The translations under genes were made by a program, and so were the position numbers. Of a DNA stretch of 64,000 nt, positions 20,174-31,600 are shown piece by piece. This stretch comes from Powellomyces hirtus (Eukaryota; Chytridiomycota; Chytridiomycetes; Spizellomycetales; Powellomycetaceae): contig JAHLKG010000018.1 in NCBI GenBank assembly GCA_025526995.1, positions 558,001 through 622,000 on the forward strand, given 5' to 3'. The notes beneath the pieces were generated by a model. That model had not been told where the DNA came from. It did no database searches and saw only the letters and a list, made by a program, of their open reading frames with translations. Positions within the stretch are counted from its first letter, which is position 1. Every line of letters begins with the position of its first letter.

Positions 20174-23100
20174 GAAACATGTTTTGTGATCCCAGAGGCG
20201 TCCCTCAGTTTCAAGAACTGATCCCTAGCCAGTGGTTTTGTCAAGATGTCTGCAACCATGTCCTGAGTCGAGAGATACTCTAATGCAATCTCCAAGCGTC
20301 CTAGTGCTTCTCTGATAAAGTGGTACCTCACTTCAATGTGTTTGGTGCTGGCATGCAATGTCGGGTTCTTAGCAAGAGCAATGGCACCCTGGTTGTCCTC
20401 AAAGAGCATTGTGGGTCCATCCTGCTTGAATCCGAGCTCCCCTGCAAGCAGACGAAGCCAAACAGCTTCCTTGGTGCACTGGGCTAGTGCCATGTACTCT
20501 GCTTCCGTGCTTGAAAGAGCTACAGTGGTCTGCCGCTTGGATTGCCAGGTGATAGGCCCGTTGAACATGAAGATGAATCCAGTGGTTGATCTCCTTGTGT
20601 CCAAACATCCAGCATAGTCGGAATCCGAGTATCCAACCAGCTTCCTAGGCTCAGAGACATTCTCTTTGCCTCCCAGAAGGATTCCAAGTTCGCTTGTGCC
20701 CTTCAGGTATCTGATGATCCGCTTGGCAGCACTCCAATGCTCCTTTCCAGGCTTTGCAAGGTACTTGGACACAATTCCAACTGGAGCAGCAATGTCAGGG
20801 CGTGTTCCTAGCTCGGCATAGATCAAACTGCCCACTGCATTCCTGTATGGCACAGAGCTCATCTCCAGCTCATCCGTCTCATTCTGAGGTGCCATGTTGT
20901 TTCTGAGGTGCAGTCCATGTTCCATAGGCGTGGCATGCACCTTGGCATCTCCCATGTTGAATTTCGAAACGACCTCTTCAACATACTTCTTCTGAGACAA
21001 CCAGATGGTGCGGGTGCTTCTGCTCCGTCTGATGTGAATCCCAAGGAAGTAATTCAGCTCTCCAAGGTCTGTCATCTCAAAAGCTCGCCTCAGCTCCTTC
21101 TTGACATCTCCCAGCTGTTCCTTGCTTGATGAGGCCACAATGAGGTCGTCCACATAGATCAGAATGTACTCTGTTGTCCCATTCTGACTCCTGTAGTACA
21201 TGCAAGGCTCTGCAGTCGACTGCACAAAGCCCATAGACTTCAGTTTGTGGTCTATCTTGTGGTTGAAGCGCCTTGCTGATTGCTTGAGGCCGTAGAGGGG
21301 TCTCCCAAGCTTGCAGACCCGTCCTGGATGCTTGGAATCCTCAAAGCCCTCCGGTTGGCGCATGTAGATCACATAGTCCAGATCCCCTTGCAAGAATGCT
21401 GTCTTCACGTCCATCTGATGTGCCTCCAAGTCGTCTGTGGCAATGATGGAGAACAGCAGTCTCATGGGACCAAACTTGGCAACAGGAGCAAACGTCTCCT
21501 GATAGTCCAATCCCTCTCTCTGAGAGAATCCCTTGGCAACAAGTCTTGCCTTGTATCTGTCAAGCTCTCCTGTGTCCTTCAGCTTTCGTTTGAAGACCCA
21601 CTTGCATCCAATAGCTTTTCTGCCCGTTGGCAGATCCACAAGTTGCCATGTCCCATTCTTGGCAAGAGCATCCATCTCTTCCTGAGCAGCCTGACGCCAT
21701 TGTGAAGCATCTGGCATGGTCTGGCTCTCCTTGTAGCTTGTGGGCTCGTTTAAGACAAAGGAGACAGCATAGGCAACTGCAGCAACGTTTGCAGCGTTGC
21801 TTGAAGCCTTCCACCACTCTCCTGGCGGCTTCCTGAGTCTTTTGGGGGTTGGAGAAGGCTCTGCAGCACTCTCATAGTCAGAGGACGGCTCAGGGGTCCG
21901 TTCCCTCATGTTCTCCTCTCCTTCTGACATGGCTGTGTCCTCAGAGTCGTCACTGACATCCTGCAGCTTGTCACTGACATCCTGCAGCTCGTCACTGACA
22001 TCCTGCAGCTTCATTTCAGGCCCAATTCCCACTTCCAGGCTCTCAGCAGGCACTTGAGGCATCTGAGCAGACTGGAGGGATGGAATAAAGCTCTTCTCAT
22101 CGAATTTGACACTTCTGGAGAACAGGATCTTCTTAGTCTGTATGTCCATAAGCCGGTATTCCTTGCTGTGGGAGCTATACCCCAGCATGATGCACTTGAC
22201 GGCAGCATCATCCAGCTTCTGGCGCTTGTTGGGTTGAATGTAGGCATAGGCAATGCATCCAAACGTCCTCAAATGTCCCAGAGATGGTGGGATACCATGG
22301 AACATCTCATAAGGCGTCTTGGGGCATGCAACAGTGGGAGATCTGTTCCTCAGATAGACTGCTGTCATGATTGCTTCTCCCCAGAAACGCTTGTCCAAGC
22401 CTGACTGCTTCAACAAACATCTCCCCATCTCCACAAGGGTACGGTTGGCTCGTTCAGCAACACCATTTTGCTGTGGAGTATTTACTGAACTCCTCTGATG
22501 CTGTGTGCCCTTCTCCTTGAAGTGGTCCCTTAGCAAGTTGCTCATGTACTCGCCTCCTGGGTCGGATCTGACAGCTTTGATCTGCTTTCCATGTAGGGGG
22601 ACGAGTGCTGCTTCCAGCTCCTGATAGTGCCTAGCAACTTCTCCCTTGGTCTTCATAAGGCAAACATGGAAATATCTCGTCTTGTCATCAATGAATGTGA
22701 CAAAATAGCGATATCCAGTGATTGTGGGTGGTTCAACTGGTCCCCAGACATCTGTGTGGATCAATCCCAGCTTCTCTGATGCTCTGGAGGCCTGTGCCTT
22801 GGGGAATGGCGCTCTGCTTGCTTTGCTGAGTGCACAAGTGTCACAAATGCTCAAGCTCCCACTAGTTTGAACGCCCTTGGCAAGCTTGGTGAGCCTTCCA
22901 ATGTCTGCAACGTTCAAATGCCCGAGTCTCTGATGCCATAGGGACAAGTCCTGACTTGCTGTGTCCCTTCCAACATTGTGGGCAATCCCAGCATTTGCCT
23001 GCCCATGTGTTGTCTCGAATGTGTAGACAAATTGGTTCTCTTTGGCAAGGAAAGCCGTCCCATCCTTTGCAATGATCCAAGCAGCCTGTGGTCCCATTTC

Positions 23101-24222
23101 AAAACAAGCTCCAGCTTTGGCAAGGCGAGCCAGTGATAGGAGGTTCTTGGTCATCTTGGGGACGTGCCAGCAGTTCTGGATTTGCAGGGGCACTGTCTTC
23201 CCCTCTGTGTTGATCACCCATGTGTGAAGCGTTCCATGCCCCACAGCTTCCAATGTGTGATTGTCTGCCATCTCAATGGCGACAGGAGACATCTTCTCAT
23301 AGTCCCCAAACAGCTCTCTGCGGCCAGTCATGTGCTGAGAGGCTCCGGAGTCCAAAATCCAAGTGTTGGATGTCAGGAATGGCATCTGAGTTCCAATGGT
23401 GGTGAAAGCAAAGCCTCCAGGCGTCTGTTGAGTCGAGTTGGCCTGGTTTAGGCCCTTCTTCTCGTCTGCTGCCCTCTTGTGGCATTCCTTCTTGATGTGG
23501 CCCTTCTTGTTGCAGTAGTGACAGACTGCCTCCTTCTTCCAATCTGGCTTTCCCCCAGCCTTGTTGGTCTTCTGAGCATTCCCTTTGGTGTCAGCTTGTG
23601 TGAAGAAGGCTTTTGCTGCCTTTCCAGAGTTCTTCTTTCCATCTGCACGCCTCATTTCCTCCTGCAACAGCCTGGATGTCACAAAAGCCAAGTCCAGCTT
23701 CTCACTGGTCGACTCCAGAGTCATCACAAGGGTGTCAAAGGCTTCTGGAAGGGAAGAGAGCAAGGAGAACACATGGTCCTCCTCAGAAACGGGAGCTCCG
23801 ATGGCTGCAAGTTCCTGGGTCATCCTCTTGATCTTGTTGATGTGGATGGTCATGGAATCAGTTGGGTCCATTGTCACAGTGAGGAACCGACGTCTCAGGA
23901 AGTGTCTGTTGGCAACCCCCTTCTTCTCATGCACCTCCCTCAGCTTTTCCCATGCTTCAAGGGCGGATTCGGCCTCATGGACATGCATCAATTGCTCATC
24001 ATTCAAAGACATGATCAGCAGAGCCAGAGCTCTCTCATCTCGACGTATCCAGTCGTCTGATGCTGTGTTGGTGGCCTTGGCAGTTCCAGAGCCTTCTTTG
24101 ATGTCAATGGCATCCCAAAGTCCCTTCTCAATCAACAGCATCTTCATTTTCAACTTCCAAAGGTGAAAGTTCTCCCCAGTGGACCTCTCCATGGACACTC
24201 GGATGTCAGAGTCCCCAGCCAT
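20170..24222 (-). CDS. Copia-A Gag-Pol polyprotein, complete
   Basis: 1350 residues without a stop, the usual single-frame Ty1/copia design. By approximate residue: Gag with the FTGENFHLWK-type start (here STGENFHLWK); CCHC knuckle CHYCNKKGHIKKEC 234-247; protease WILDSGAS about 286-293; integrase HHCC from HQRLGH about 427 to CDTC about 470; catalytic Asp in HTDVWGP about 489, Asp in RSDPGGEY about 554, Glu in NGVAER 590; three LQDVSD repeats about 737-757; RT with YVDDLIVAS about 1022; RNase H with DTRRSTTGF about 1205 and EDNQGA about 1275. ATG at 24222 is the first after a leader of about 280 bp and is conserved in all copies. One oddity is ELGTRPDIAAPVG where other copies have MLGTRPDIAA(A/V)VG. 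The protein assembles particles, copies RNA to DNA and integrates it. Confidence 0.93.
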   Translation of the reverse strand: MAGDSDIRVSMERSTGENFHLWKLKMKMLLIEKGLWDAIDIKEGSGTAKATNTASDDWIRRDERALALLIMSLNDEQLMHVHEAESALEAWEKLREVHEKKGVANRHFLRRRFLTVTMDPTDSMTIHINKIKRMTQELAAIGAPVSEEDHVFSLLSSLPEAFDTLVMTLESTSEKLDLAFVTSRLLQEEMRRADGKKNSGKAAKAFFTQADTKGNAQKTNKAGGKPDWKKEAVCHYCNKKGHIKKECHKRAADEKKGLNQANSTQQTPGGFAFTTIGTQMPFLTSNTWILDSGASQHMTGRRELFGDYEKMSPVAIEMADNHTLEAVGHGTLHTWVINTEGKTVPLQIQNCWHVPKMTKNLLSLARLAKAGACFEMGPQAAWIIAKDGTAFLAKENQFVYTFETTHGQANAGIAHNVGRDTASQDLSLWHQRLGHLNVADIGRLTKLAKGVQTSGSLSICDTCALSKASRAPFPKAQASRASEKLGLIHTDVWGPVEPPTITGYRYFVTFIDDKTRYFHVCLMKTKGEVARHYQELEAALVPLHGKQIKAVRSDPGGEYMSNLLRDHFKEKGTQHQRSSVNTPQQNGVAERANRTLVEMGRCLLKQSGLDKRFWGEAIMTAVYLRNRSPTVACPKTPYEMFHGIPPSLGHLRTFGCIAYAYIQPNKRQKLDDAAVKCIMLGYSSHSKEYRLMDIQTKKILFSRSVKFDEKSFIPSLQSAQMPQVPAESLEVGIGPEMKLQDVSDELQDVSDKLQDVSDDSEDTAMSEGEENMRERTPEPSSDYESAAEPSPTPKRLRKPPGEWWKASSNAANVAAVAYAVSFVLNEPTSYKESQTMPDASQWRQAAQEEMDALAKNGTWQLVDLPTGRKAIGCKWVFKRKLKDTGELDRYKARLVAKGFSQREGLDYQETFAPVAKFGPMRLLFSIIATDDLEAHQMDVKTAFLQGDLDYVIYMRQPEGFEDSKHPGRVCKLGRPLYGLKQSARRFNHKIDHKLKSMGFVQSTAEPCMYYRSQNGTTEYILIYVDDLIVASSSKEQLGDVKKELRRAFEMTDLGELNYFLGIHIRRSRSTRTIWLSQKKYVEEVVSKFNMGDAKVHATPMEHGLHLRNNMAPQNETDELEMSSVPYRNAVGSLIYAELGTRPDIAAPVGIVSKYLAKPGKEHWSAAKRIIRYLKGTSELGILLGGKENVSEPRKLVGYSDSDYAGCLDTRRSTTGFIFMFNGPITWQSKRQTTVALSSTEAEYMALAQCTKEAVWLRLLAGELGFKQDGPTMLFEDNQGAIALAKNPTLHASTKHIEVRYHFIREALGRLEIALEYLSTQDMVADILTKPLARDQFLKLRDASGITKHVS

Positions 24223-24487
24223 CTTGTGCAAAGAGTGTGGCAAAATGGGATAGTCCCGGTGTTCAACCGCAAGTAGTCAGAACCTGCTCCAGAAAATCCA
24301 CTCCAGTCCAGTCCAGTCCAGACAATAGCTCGTTCGATGGTCGGACGCAGGTGTCCTATGCCTGCTATCTAGGCTTCTCGAGTGCTCAAACAGTTCTCCA
24401 AGTCCTCAGCAGTACCAGTGATAAGCACAGTGACGCGTTTCCCAGATAGGGATAGAGGTGGAGTCAGTAATGTTCAGACAGCTGTGT

Positions 24488-24501
24488 CAGGGCTCATAAC
24501 C
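24488..24501 (-). other. Primer-binding site of F6
   Basis: Sense strand GGTTATGAGCCCTG, contiguous with the LTR end CAACA. It pairs with the anticodon arm of initiator tRNA-Met. Confidence 0.85.
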
Positions 24502-25001
24502 TGTTGAGACGTCTTGACATCTACAAACAGGAACTCAGCATACCAGATAGGTTGCTAGGTTGTTGTCAAGACTTGCAGAGGGTCTGAAGGTGCTTCCCAA
24601 GGTAGGGAAGGTCGCCTGTGGTGTTTGGCAGAGTGTACTAGACAAGTAGAGTGTGTTGGACTGTTATTATATTGGTTGGGGATGCCCAGAGGGCGTCCTT
24701 TTATAACAATTTGGATCATAGTACATGTGTAGTGACAATCTAACTGTGCCCTAGCTTGGCCAAGACGGCCCTGGCCTGGCCTAGTATTGTTCCCAATCAC
24801 AGGGTGTCTTTTTGCCTTTTCTTGGCGCTTCTATCAGCGCTCCAGACGTGTTCTAGGCCTTCCCAGGCCCTCTCCAGCTATTCTGGATCGTTCTAGACCA
24901 TTCTGGACCATTCCAGACCATTCTAGACACAAGTGGATGTCCTCCCACATGTCCCGTGTGCTCTAAGTCCTCCCAGAGGCGCCCACAGGTAGATTCCAAC
25001 A
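24502..25001 (-). repeat. Copia-A LTR 7 (5' LTR of F6, shared with the next unit)
   Basis: 500 bp, TATAAAAG type. Its right side is the 3' end of another interior (CTCCCACTCACG), so the same LTR serves as 3' LTR of the unit starting at 25002. Confidence 0.95.
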
Positions 25002-25008
25002 CTCCCAC

Positions 25009-26302
25009 TCACGAAACATGTTTTGTGATCCCACAGGCGTCCCTCAGTTTCAAGAACTGATCCCTAGCCAGTGGTTTTGTCAAGATGTCTGCAACCATGT
25101 CCTGAGTCGAGAGATACTCTAATGCAATCTCCAAGCGTCCTAGTGCTTCTCTGATAAAGTGGTACCTCACTTCAATGTGTTTGGTGCTGGCATGCAATGT
25201 CGGGTTCTTAGCAAGAGCAATGGCACCCTGGTTGTCCTCAAAGAGCATTGTGGGTCCATCCTGCTTGAATCCGAGCTCCCCTGCAAGCAGACGAAGCCAA
25301 ACAGCTTCCTTGGTGCACTGGGCTAGTGCCATGTACTCTGCTTCCGTGCTTGAAAGAGCTACAGTGGTCTGCCGCTTGGATTGCCAGGTGATAGGCCCGT
25401 TGAACATGAAGATGAATCCAGTGGTTGATCTCCTTGTGTCCAAACATCCAGCATAGTCGGAATCCGAGTATCCAACCAGCTTCCTAGGCTCAGAGACATT
25501 CTCTTTGCCTCCCAGAAGGATTCCAAGTTCGCTTGTGCCCTTCAGGTATCTGATGATCCGCTTGGCAGCACTCCAATGCTCCTTTCCAGGCTTTGCAAGG
25601 TACTTGGACACGATTCCAACTACAGCAGCAATGTCAGGGCGTGTTCCTAGCATGGCATAGATCAAACTGCCCATTGCATTCCTGTATGGCACAGAGCTCA
25701 TCTCCAGCTTGTCCGTCTCGTTCTGAGGTGCCATGTTGTTTCTGAGTTGCAGTCCATGTTCCATAGGTGTGGCATGAACCTTGGCATCTCCCATGTTGAA
25801 TTTCAAAAGAACCTCTTCAACATACTTCTTCTGAGACAACCAGATGGTGCGGGTGCTTCTGCTCCGTCTGATGTGAATCCCAAGGAAGTAATTCAGCTCT
25901 CCAAGGTCTGTCATCTCAAAAGCTTGCCTCAGCTCCTTCTTGACATCTCCCAGCTGTTCCTTGCTTGATGAGGCCACAATGAGGTCGTCCACATAGATCA
26001 GAATGTACTCTGTTGTCCCATTCTGACTCCTGTAGTACATGCAAGGCTCTGCAGTCGACTGCACAAAGCCCATAGACTTCAGTTTGTGGTCTATCTTGTG
26101 GTTGAAGCGCCTTGCTGATTGCTTGAGGCCGTAGAGGGGTCTCCCAAGCTTGCAGACCCGTCCTGGATGCTTGGAATCCTCAAAGCCCTCCGGTTGGCGC
26201 ATGTAGATCACATAGTCCAGATCCCCTTGCAAGAATGCTGTCTTCACGTCCATCTGATGTGCCTCCAAGTCGTCTGTGGCAATGATGGAGAACAGCAGTC
26301 TC
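25009..26302 (-). pseudogene. Outer element 3' half, copy 1: RT core and RNase H
   Basis: Open from P3 (26302) to the stop at 25009, about 430 codons, with YVDDLIVAS and the RNase H motifs intact but no start. Its diagnostic residues (LLKF, GLQLRNN, DKLEM, AVVG) are shared with the copies at 26811 and 40539 and differ from the inner element, which marks it as part of the outer element. Confidence 0.92.
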
Positions 26303-26803
26303 TGTTGAGACGTCTTGACATCTACAAACAGGAACTCAGCATACCAGATAGGTTGCTAGGTTGTTGTCAAGACTTGCAGAGGGTCTGAAGGTGCTTCCCA
26401 AGGTAGGGAAGGTCGCCTGTAGTGTTTGGCAGAGTGTACTAGACAAGTAGAGTGTGTTGGACTGTTATTATATTGGTTGGGGATGCCCAGAGGGCGTCCT
26501 TTAATAACAATTTGGATCATAGTACATGTGTAGTGACAATCTAACTGTGCCCTAGCTTGGCCAAGACGGCCCTGGCCTGGCCTAGTATTGTTCCCAATCA
26601 CAGGGTGTCTTTTTTGCCTTTTCTTGGCGCTTCTATCAGCGCTCCAGACGTGTTCTAGGCCTTCCCAGGCCCTCTCCAGCTATTCTGGATCGTTCTAGAC
26701 CATTCTGGACCATTCCAGACCATTCTAGACACAAGTGGATGTCCTCCCACATGTCCCGTGTGCTCTAAGTCCTCCCAGAGGCGCCCACAGGTAGATTCCA
26801 ACA
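26303..26803 (-). repeat. Copia-A LTR 8 (501-bp type)
   Basis: 501 bp with one extra T in a T run and TATTAAAG instead of TATAAAAG. By eye it equals LTR 9, although a nesting model would make it the outer copy's own LTR. Confidence 0.95.
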
Positions 26804-26810
26804 CTCCCAC

Positions 26811-28104
26811 TCACGAAACATGTTTTGTGATCCCACAGGCGTCCCTCAGTTTCAAGAACTGATCCCTAGCCAGTGGTTTTGTCAAGATGTCTGCAACCAT
26901 GTCCTGAGTCGAGAGATACTCTAATGCAATCTCCAAGCGTCCTAGTGCTTCTCTGATAAAGTGGTACCTCACTTCAATGTGTTTGGTGCTGGCATGCAAT
27001 GTCGGGTTCTTAGCAAGAGCAATGGCACCCTGGTTGTCCTCAAAGAGCATTGTGGGTCCATCCTGCTTGAATCCAAGCTCCCCTGCAAGCAGACGAAGCC
27101 AAACAGCTTCCTTGGTGCACTGGGCTAGTGCCATGTACTCTGCTTCCGTGCTTGAAAGAGCTACAGTGGTCTGCCGCTTGGATTGCCAGGTGATAGGCCC
27201 GTTGAACATGAAGATGAATCCAGTGGTTGATCTCCTTGTGTCCAAACATCCAGCATAGTCGGAATCCGAGTATCCAACCAGCTTCCTAGGCTCAGAGACA
27301 TTCTCTTTGCCTCCCAGAAGGATTCCAAGTTCGCTTGTGCCCTTCAGGTATCTGATGATCCGCTTGGCAGCACTCCAATGCTCCTTTCCAGGCTTTGCAA
27401 GGTACTTGGACACGATTCCAACTACAGCAGCAATGTCAGGGCGTGTTCCTAGCATGGCATAGATCAAACTGCCCATTGCATTCCTGTATGGCACAGAGCT
27501 CATCTCCAGCTTGTCCGTCTCGTTCTGAGGTGCCATGTTGTTTCTGAGTTGCAGTCCATGTTCCATAGGTGTGGCATGAACCTTGGCATCTCCCATGTTG
27601 AATTTCAAAAGAACCTCTTCAACATACTTCTTCTGAGACAACCAGATGGTGCGGGTGCTTCTGCTCCGTCTGATGTGAATCCCAAGGAAGTAATTCAGCT
27701 CTCCAAGGTCTGTCATCTCAAAAGCTTGCCTCAGCTCCTTCTTGACATCTCCCAGCTGTTCCTTGCTTGATGAGGCCACAATGAGGTCGTCCACATAGAT
27801 CAGAATGTACTCTGTTGTCCCATTCTGACTCCTGTAGTACATGCAAGGCTCTGCAGTCGACTGCACAAAGCCCATAGACTTCAGTTTGTGGTCTATCTTG
27901 TGGTTGAAGCGCCTTGCTGATTGCTTGAGGCCGTAGAGGGGTCTCCCAAGCTTGCAGACCCGTCCTGGATGCTTGGAATCCTCAAAGCCCTCCGGTTGGC
28001 GCATGTAGATCACATAGTCCAGATCCCCTTGCAAGAATGCTGTCTTCACGTCCATCTGATGTGCCTCCAAGTCGTCTGTGGCAATGATGGAGAACAGCAG
28101 TCTC
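26811..28104 (-). pseudogene. Outer element 3' half, copy 2
   Basis: Tandem duplicate of 25009-26302 as part of a 1802-bp unit (E-P3 plus LTR). The only coding difference I see is one Arg to Trp change in RNase H (GARIQAGW to GAWIQAGW in a neighbouring frame marks the same base). Open frame, no start. Ends at P3 with GTCTC at 28100-28104. Confidence 0.92.
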
Positions 28105-28605
28105 TGTTGAGACGTCTTGACATCTACAAACAGGAACTCAGCATACCAGATAGGTTGCTAGGTTGTTGTCAAGACTTGCAGAGGGTCTGAAGGTGCTTCC
28201 CAAGGTAGGGAAGGTCGCCTGTAGTGTTTGGCAGAGTGTACTAGACAAGTAGAGTGTGTTGGACTGTTATTATATTGGTTGGGGATGCCCAGAGGGCGTC
28301 CTTTAATAACAATTTGGATCATAGTACATGTGTAGTGACAATCTAACTGTGCCCTAGCTTGGCCAAGACGGCCCTGGCCTGGCCTAGTATTGTTCCCAAT
28401 CACAGGGTGTCTTTTTTGCCTTTTCTTGGCGCTTCTATCAGCGCTCCAGACGTGTTCTAGGCCTTCCCAGGCCCTCTCCAGCTATTCTGGATCGTTCTAG
28501 ACCATTCTGGACCATTCCAGACCATTCTAGACACAAGTGGATGTCCTCCCACATGTCCCGTGTGCTCTAAGTCCTCCCAGAGGCGCCCACAGGTAGATTC
28601 CAACA
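28105..28605 (-). repeat. Copia-A LTR 9 (3' LTR of Z1)
   Basis: 501-bp type with TATTAAAG; left flank GTCTC. Confidence 0.95.
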
Positions 28606-28612
28606 CTCCCAC

Positions 28613-31600
28613 TCACGAAACATGTTTTGTGATCCCACAGGCGTCCCTCAGTTTCAAGAACTGATCCCTAGCCAGTGGTTTTGTCAAGATGTCTGCAACC
28701 ATGTCCTGAGTCGAGAGATACTCTAATGCAATCTCCAAGCGTCCTAGTGCTTCTCTGATAAAGTGGTACCTCACTTCAATGTGTTTGGTGCTGGCATGCA
28801 ATGTCGGGTTCTTAGCAAGAGCAATGGCACCCTGGTTGTCCTCAAAGAGCATTGTGGGTCCATCCTGCTTGAATCCAAGCTCCCCTGCAAGCAGACGAAG
28901 CCAAACAGCTTCCTTGGTGCACTGGGCTAGTGCCATGTACTCTGCTTCCGTGCTTGAAAGAGCTACAGTGGTCTGCCGCTTGGATTGCCAGGTGATAGGC
29001 CCGTTGAACATGAAGATGAATCCAGTGGTTGATCTCCTTGTGTCCAAACATCCAGCATAGTCGGAATCCGAGTATCCAACCAGCTTCCTAGGCTCAGAGA
29101 CATTCTCTTTGCCTCCCAGAAGGATTCCAAGTTCGCTTGTGCCCTTCAGGTATCTGATGATCCGCTTGGCAGCACTCCAATGCTCCTTTCCAGGCTTTGC
29201 AAGGTACTTGGACACAATTCCAACTGCAGCAGCAATGTCAGGGCGTGTTCCTAGCATGGCATAGATCAAACTGCCCACTGCATTCCTGTATGGCACAGAG
29301 CTCATCTCCAGCTCCTCCGTCTCATTCTGAGGTGCCATGTTGTTTCTGAGGTGCAGTCCATGTTCCATAGGCGTGGCATGAACCTTGGCATCTCCCATGT
29401 TGAATTTCAAAACGACCTCTTCAACATACTTCTTCTGAGACAACCAGATGGTGCGGGTGCTTCTGCTCCGTCTGATGTGAATCCCAAGGAAGTAATTCAG
29501 CTCTCCAAGGTCTGTCATCTCAAAAGCTCGCCTCAGCTCCTTCTTGACATCCCCCAGCTGTTCCTTGCTTGATGAGGCCACAATGAGGTCGTCCACATAG
29601 ATCAGAATGTACTCTGTTGTCCCATTCTGACTCCTGTAGTACATGCAAGGCTCTGCAGTCGACTGCACAAAGCCCATAGACTTCAGTTTGTGGTCTATCT
29701 TGTGGTTGAAGCGCCTTGCTGATTGCTTGAGGCCGTAGAGGGGTCTCCCAAGCTTGCAGACCCGTCCTGGATGCTTGGAATCCTCAAAGCCCTCCGGTTG
29801 GCGCATGTAGATCACATAGTCCAGATCCCCTTGCAAGAATGCTGTCTTCACGTCCATCTGATGTGCCTCCAAGTCATCTGTGGCAATGATGGAGAACAGC
29901 AGTCTCATGGGACCAAACTTGGCAACAGGAGCAAACGTCTCCTGATAGTCCAATCCCTCTCTCTGAGAGAATCCCTTGGCAACAAGTCTTGCCTTGTATC
30001 TGTCAAGCTCTCCTGTGTCCTTCAGCTTTCGTTTGAAGACCCACTTGCATCCAATAGCTTTTCTGCCCGTTGGCAGATCCACAAGTTGCCATGTCCCATT
30101 CTTGGCAAGAGCATCCATCTCTTCCTGAGCAGCCTGACGCCATTGTGAAGCATCTGGCATGGTCTGGCTCTCCTTGTAGCTTGTGGGCTCGTTTGAGACA
30201 AAGGAGACAGCATAGGCAACTGCAGCAACGTTTGCAGCGTTGCTTGAAGCCTTCCACCACTCTCCTGGCGGCTTCCTGAGTCTTTTGGGGGTTGGAGAAG
30301 GCTCTGCAGCACTCTCATAGTCAGAGGACGGCTCAGGGGTCCGTTCCCTCATGTTCTCCTCTCCTTCTGACATGGCTGTGTCCTCAGAGTCGTCACTGAC
30401 ATCCTGCAGCTCGTCACTGACATCCTGCAGCTCGTCACTGACATCCTGCAGCTTCATTTCAGGCCCAATTCCCACTTCCAGGCTCTCAGCAGGCACTTGA
30501 GGCATCTGAGCAGACTGGAGGGATGGAATAAAGCTCTTCTCATCGAATTTGACACTTCTGGAGAACAGGATCTTCTTAGTCTGTATGTCCATAAGCCGGT
30601 ATTCCTTGCTGTGGGAGCTATACCCCAGCATGATGCACTTGACGGCAGCATCATCCAGCTTCTGGCGCTTGTTGGGTTGAATGTAGGCATAGGCAATGCA
30701 TCCAAACGTCCTCAAATGTCCCAGAGATGGTGGGATACCATGGAACATCTCATAAGGCGTCTTGGGGCATGCAACAGTGGGAGATCTGTTCCTCAGATAG
30801 ACTGCTGTCATGATTGCTTCTCCTCAGAAATGCTTGTCCAAGCCTGACTGCTTCAACAAACATCTCCCTATCTCCACAAGGGTACGGTTGGCTCGTTCAG
30901 CAACACCATTTTGCTGTGGAGTATTTACTGAACTCCTCTGATGCTGTGTGCCCTTCTCCTTGAAGTGGTCCCTTATCAAGTTGCTCATGTACTCGCCTCC
31001 TGGGTCGGATCTGACAGCTTTGATCTGCTTTCCATGTAGGGGGACGAGTGCTGCTTCCAGCTCCTGATAGTGCCTAGCAACTTCTCCCTTGGTCTTCATA
31101 AGGCAAACATGGAAATATCTCGTCTTGTCATCAATGAATGTGACAAAATAGCGATATCCAGTGATTGTGGGTGGTTCAACTGGTCCCCAGACATCTGTGT
31201 GGATCAATCCCAGCTTCTCTGATGCTCTGGAGGCCTGTGCCTTGGGGAATGGCGCTCTGCTTGCTTTGCTGAGTGCACAAGTGTCACAAATGCTCAAGCT
31301 CCCACTAGTTTGAACGCCCTTGGCAAGCTTGGTGAGCCTTCCAATGTCTGCAATGTTGAAATGCCCGAGTCTCTGATGCCATAGGGACAAGTCCTGACTT
31401 GTTGTGTCCCTTCCAACATTGTGGGCAATCCCAGCATTTGCCTGCCCATGTGTTGTCTCGAATGTGTAGACAAATTGGTTCTCTTTGGCAAGGAAAGCCA
31501 TCCCATCCTTTGCAATGATCCGAGCAGCCTGTGGTCCCACTTCAAAACAAGCTCCAGCTTTGGCAAGGCGAGCCAGTGATAGGAGGTTCTTGGTCATCTT

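Larger units (their letters stand above)
19663..25001 (-). mobile_element. Copia-A F6: full-length element, coding frame intact
   Basis: 5339 bp: 3' LTR 19663-20162, interior 20163-24501, 5' LTR 24502-25001. The LTRs differ at only about two positions by eye, so it is young or recently homogenised. Primer-binding site at 24488-24501; polypurine tract GTGAGTGGGAG next to the 3' LTR. The flanks are AAGAC of F5 and CTCCC of the next Copia-A interior, so there is no target duplication. The right LTR is shared with the next unit, which points to LTR recombination rather than a clean insertion. It is the best candidate for an autonomous Copia-A copy in the window. Confidence 0.93.
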
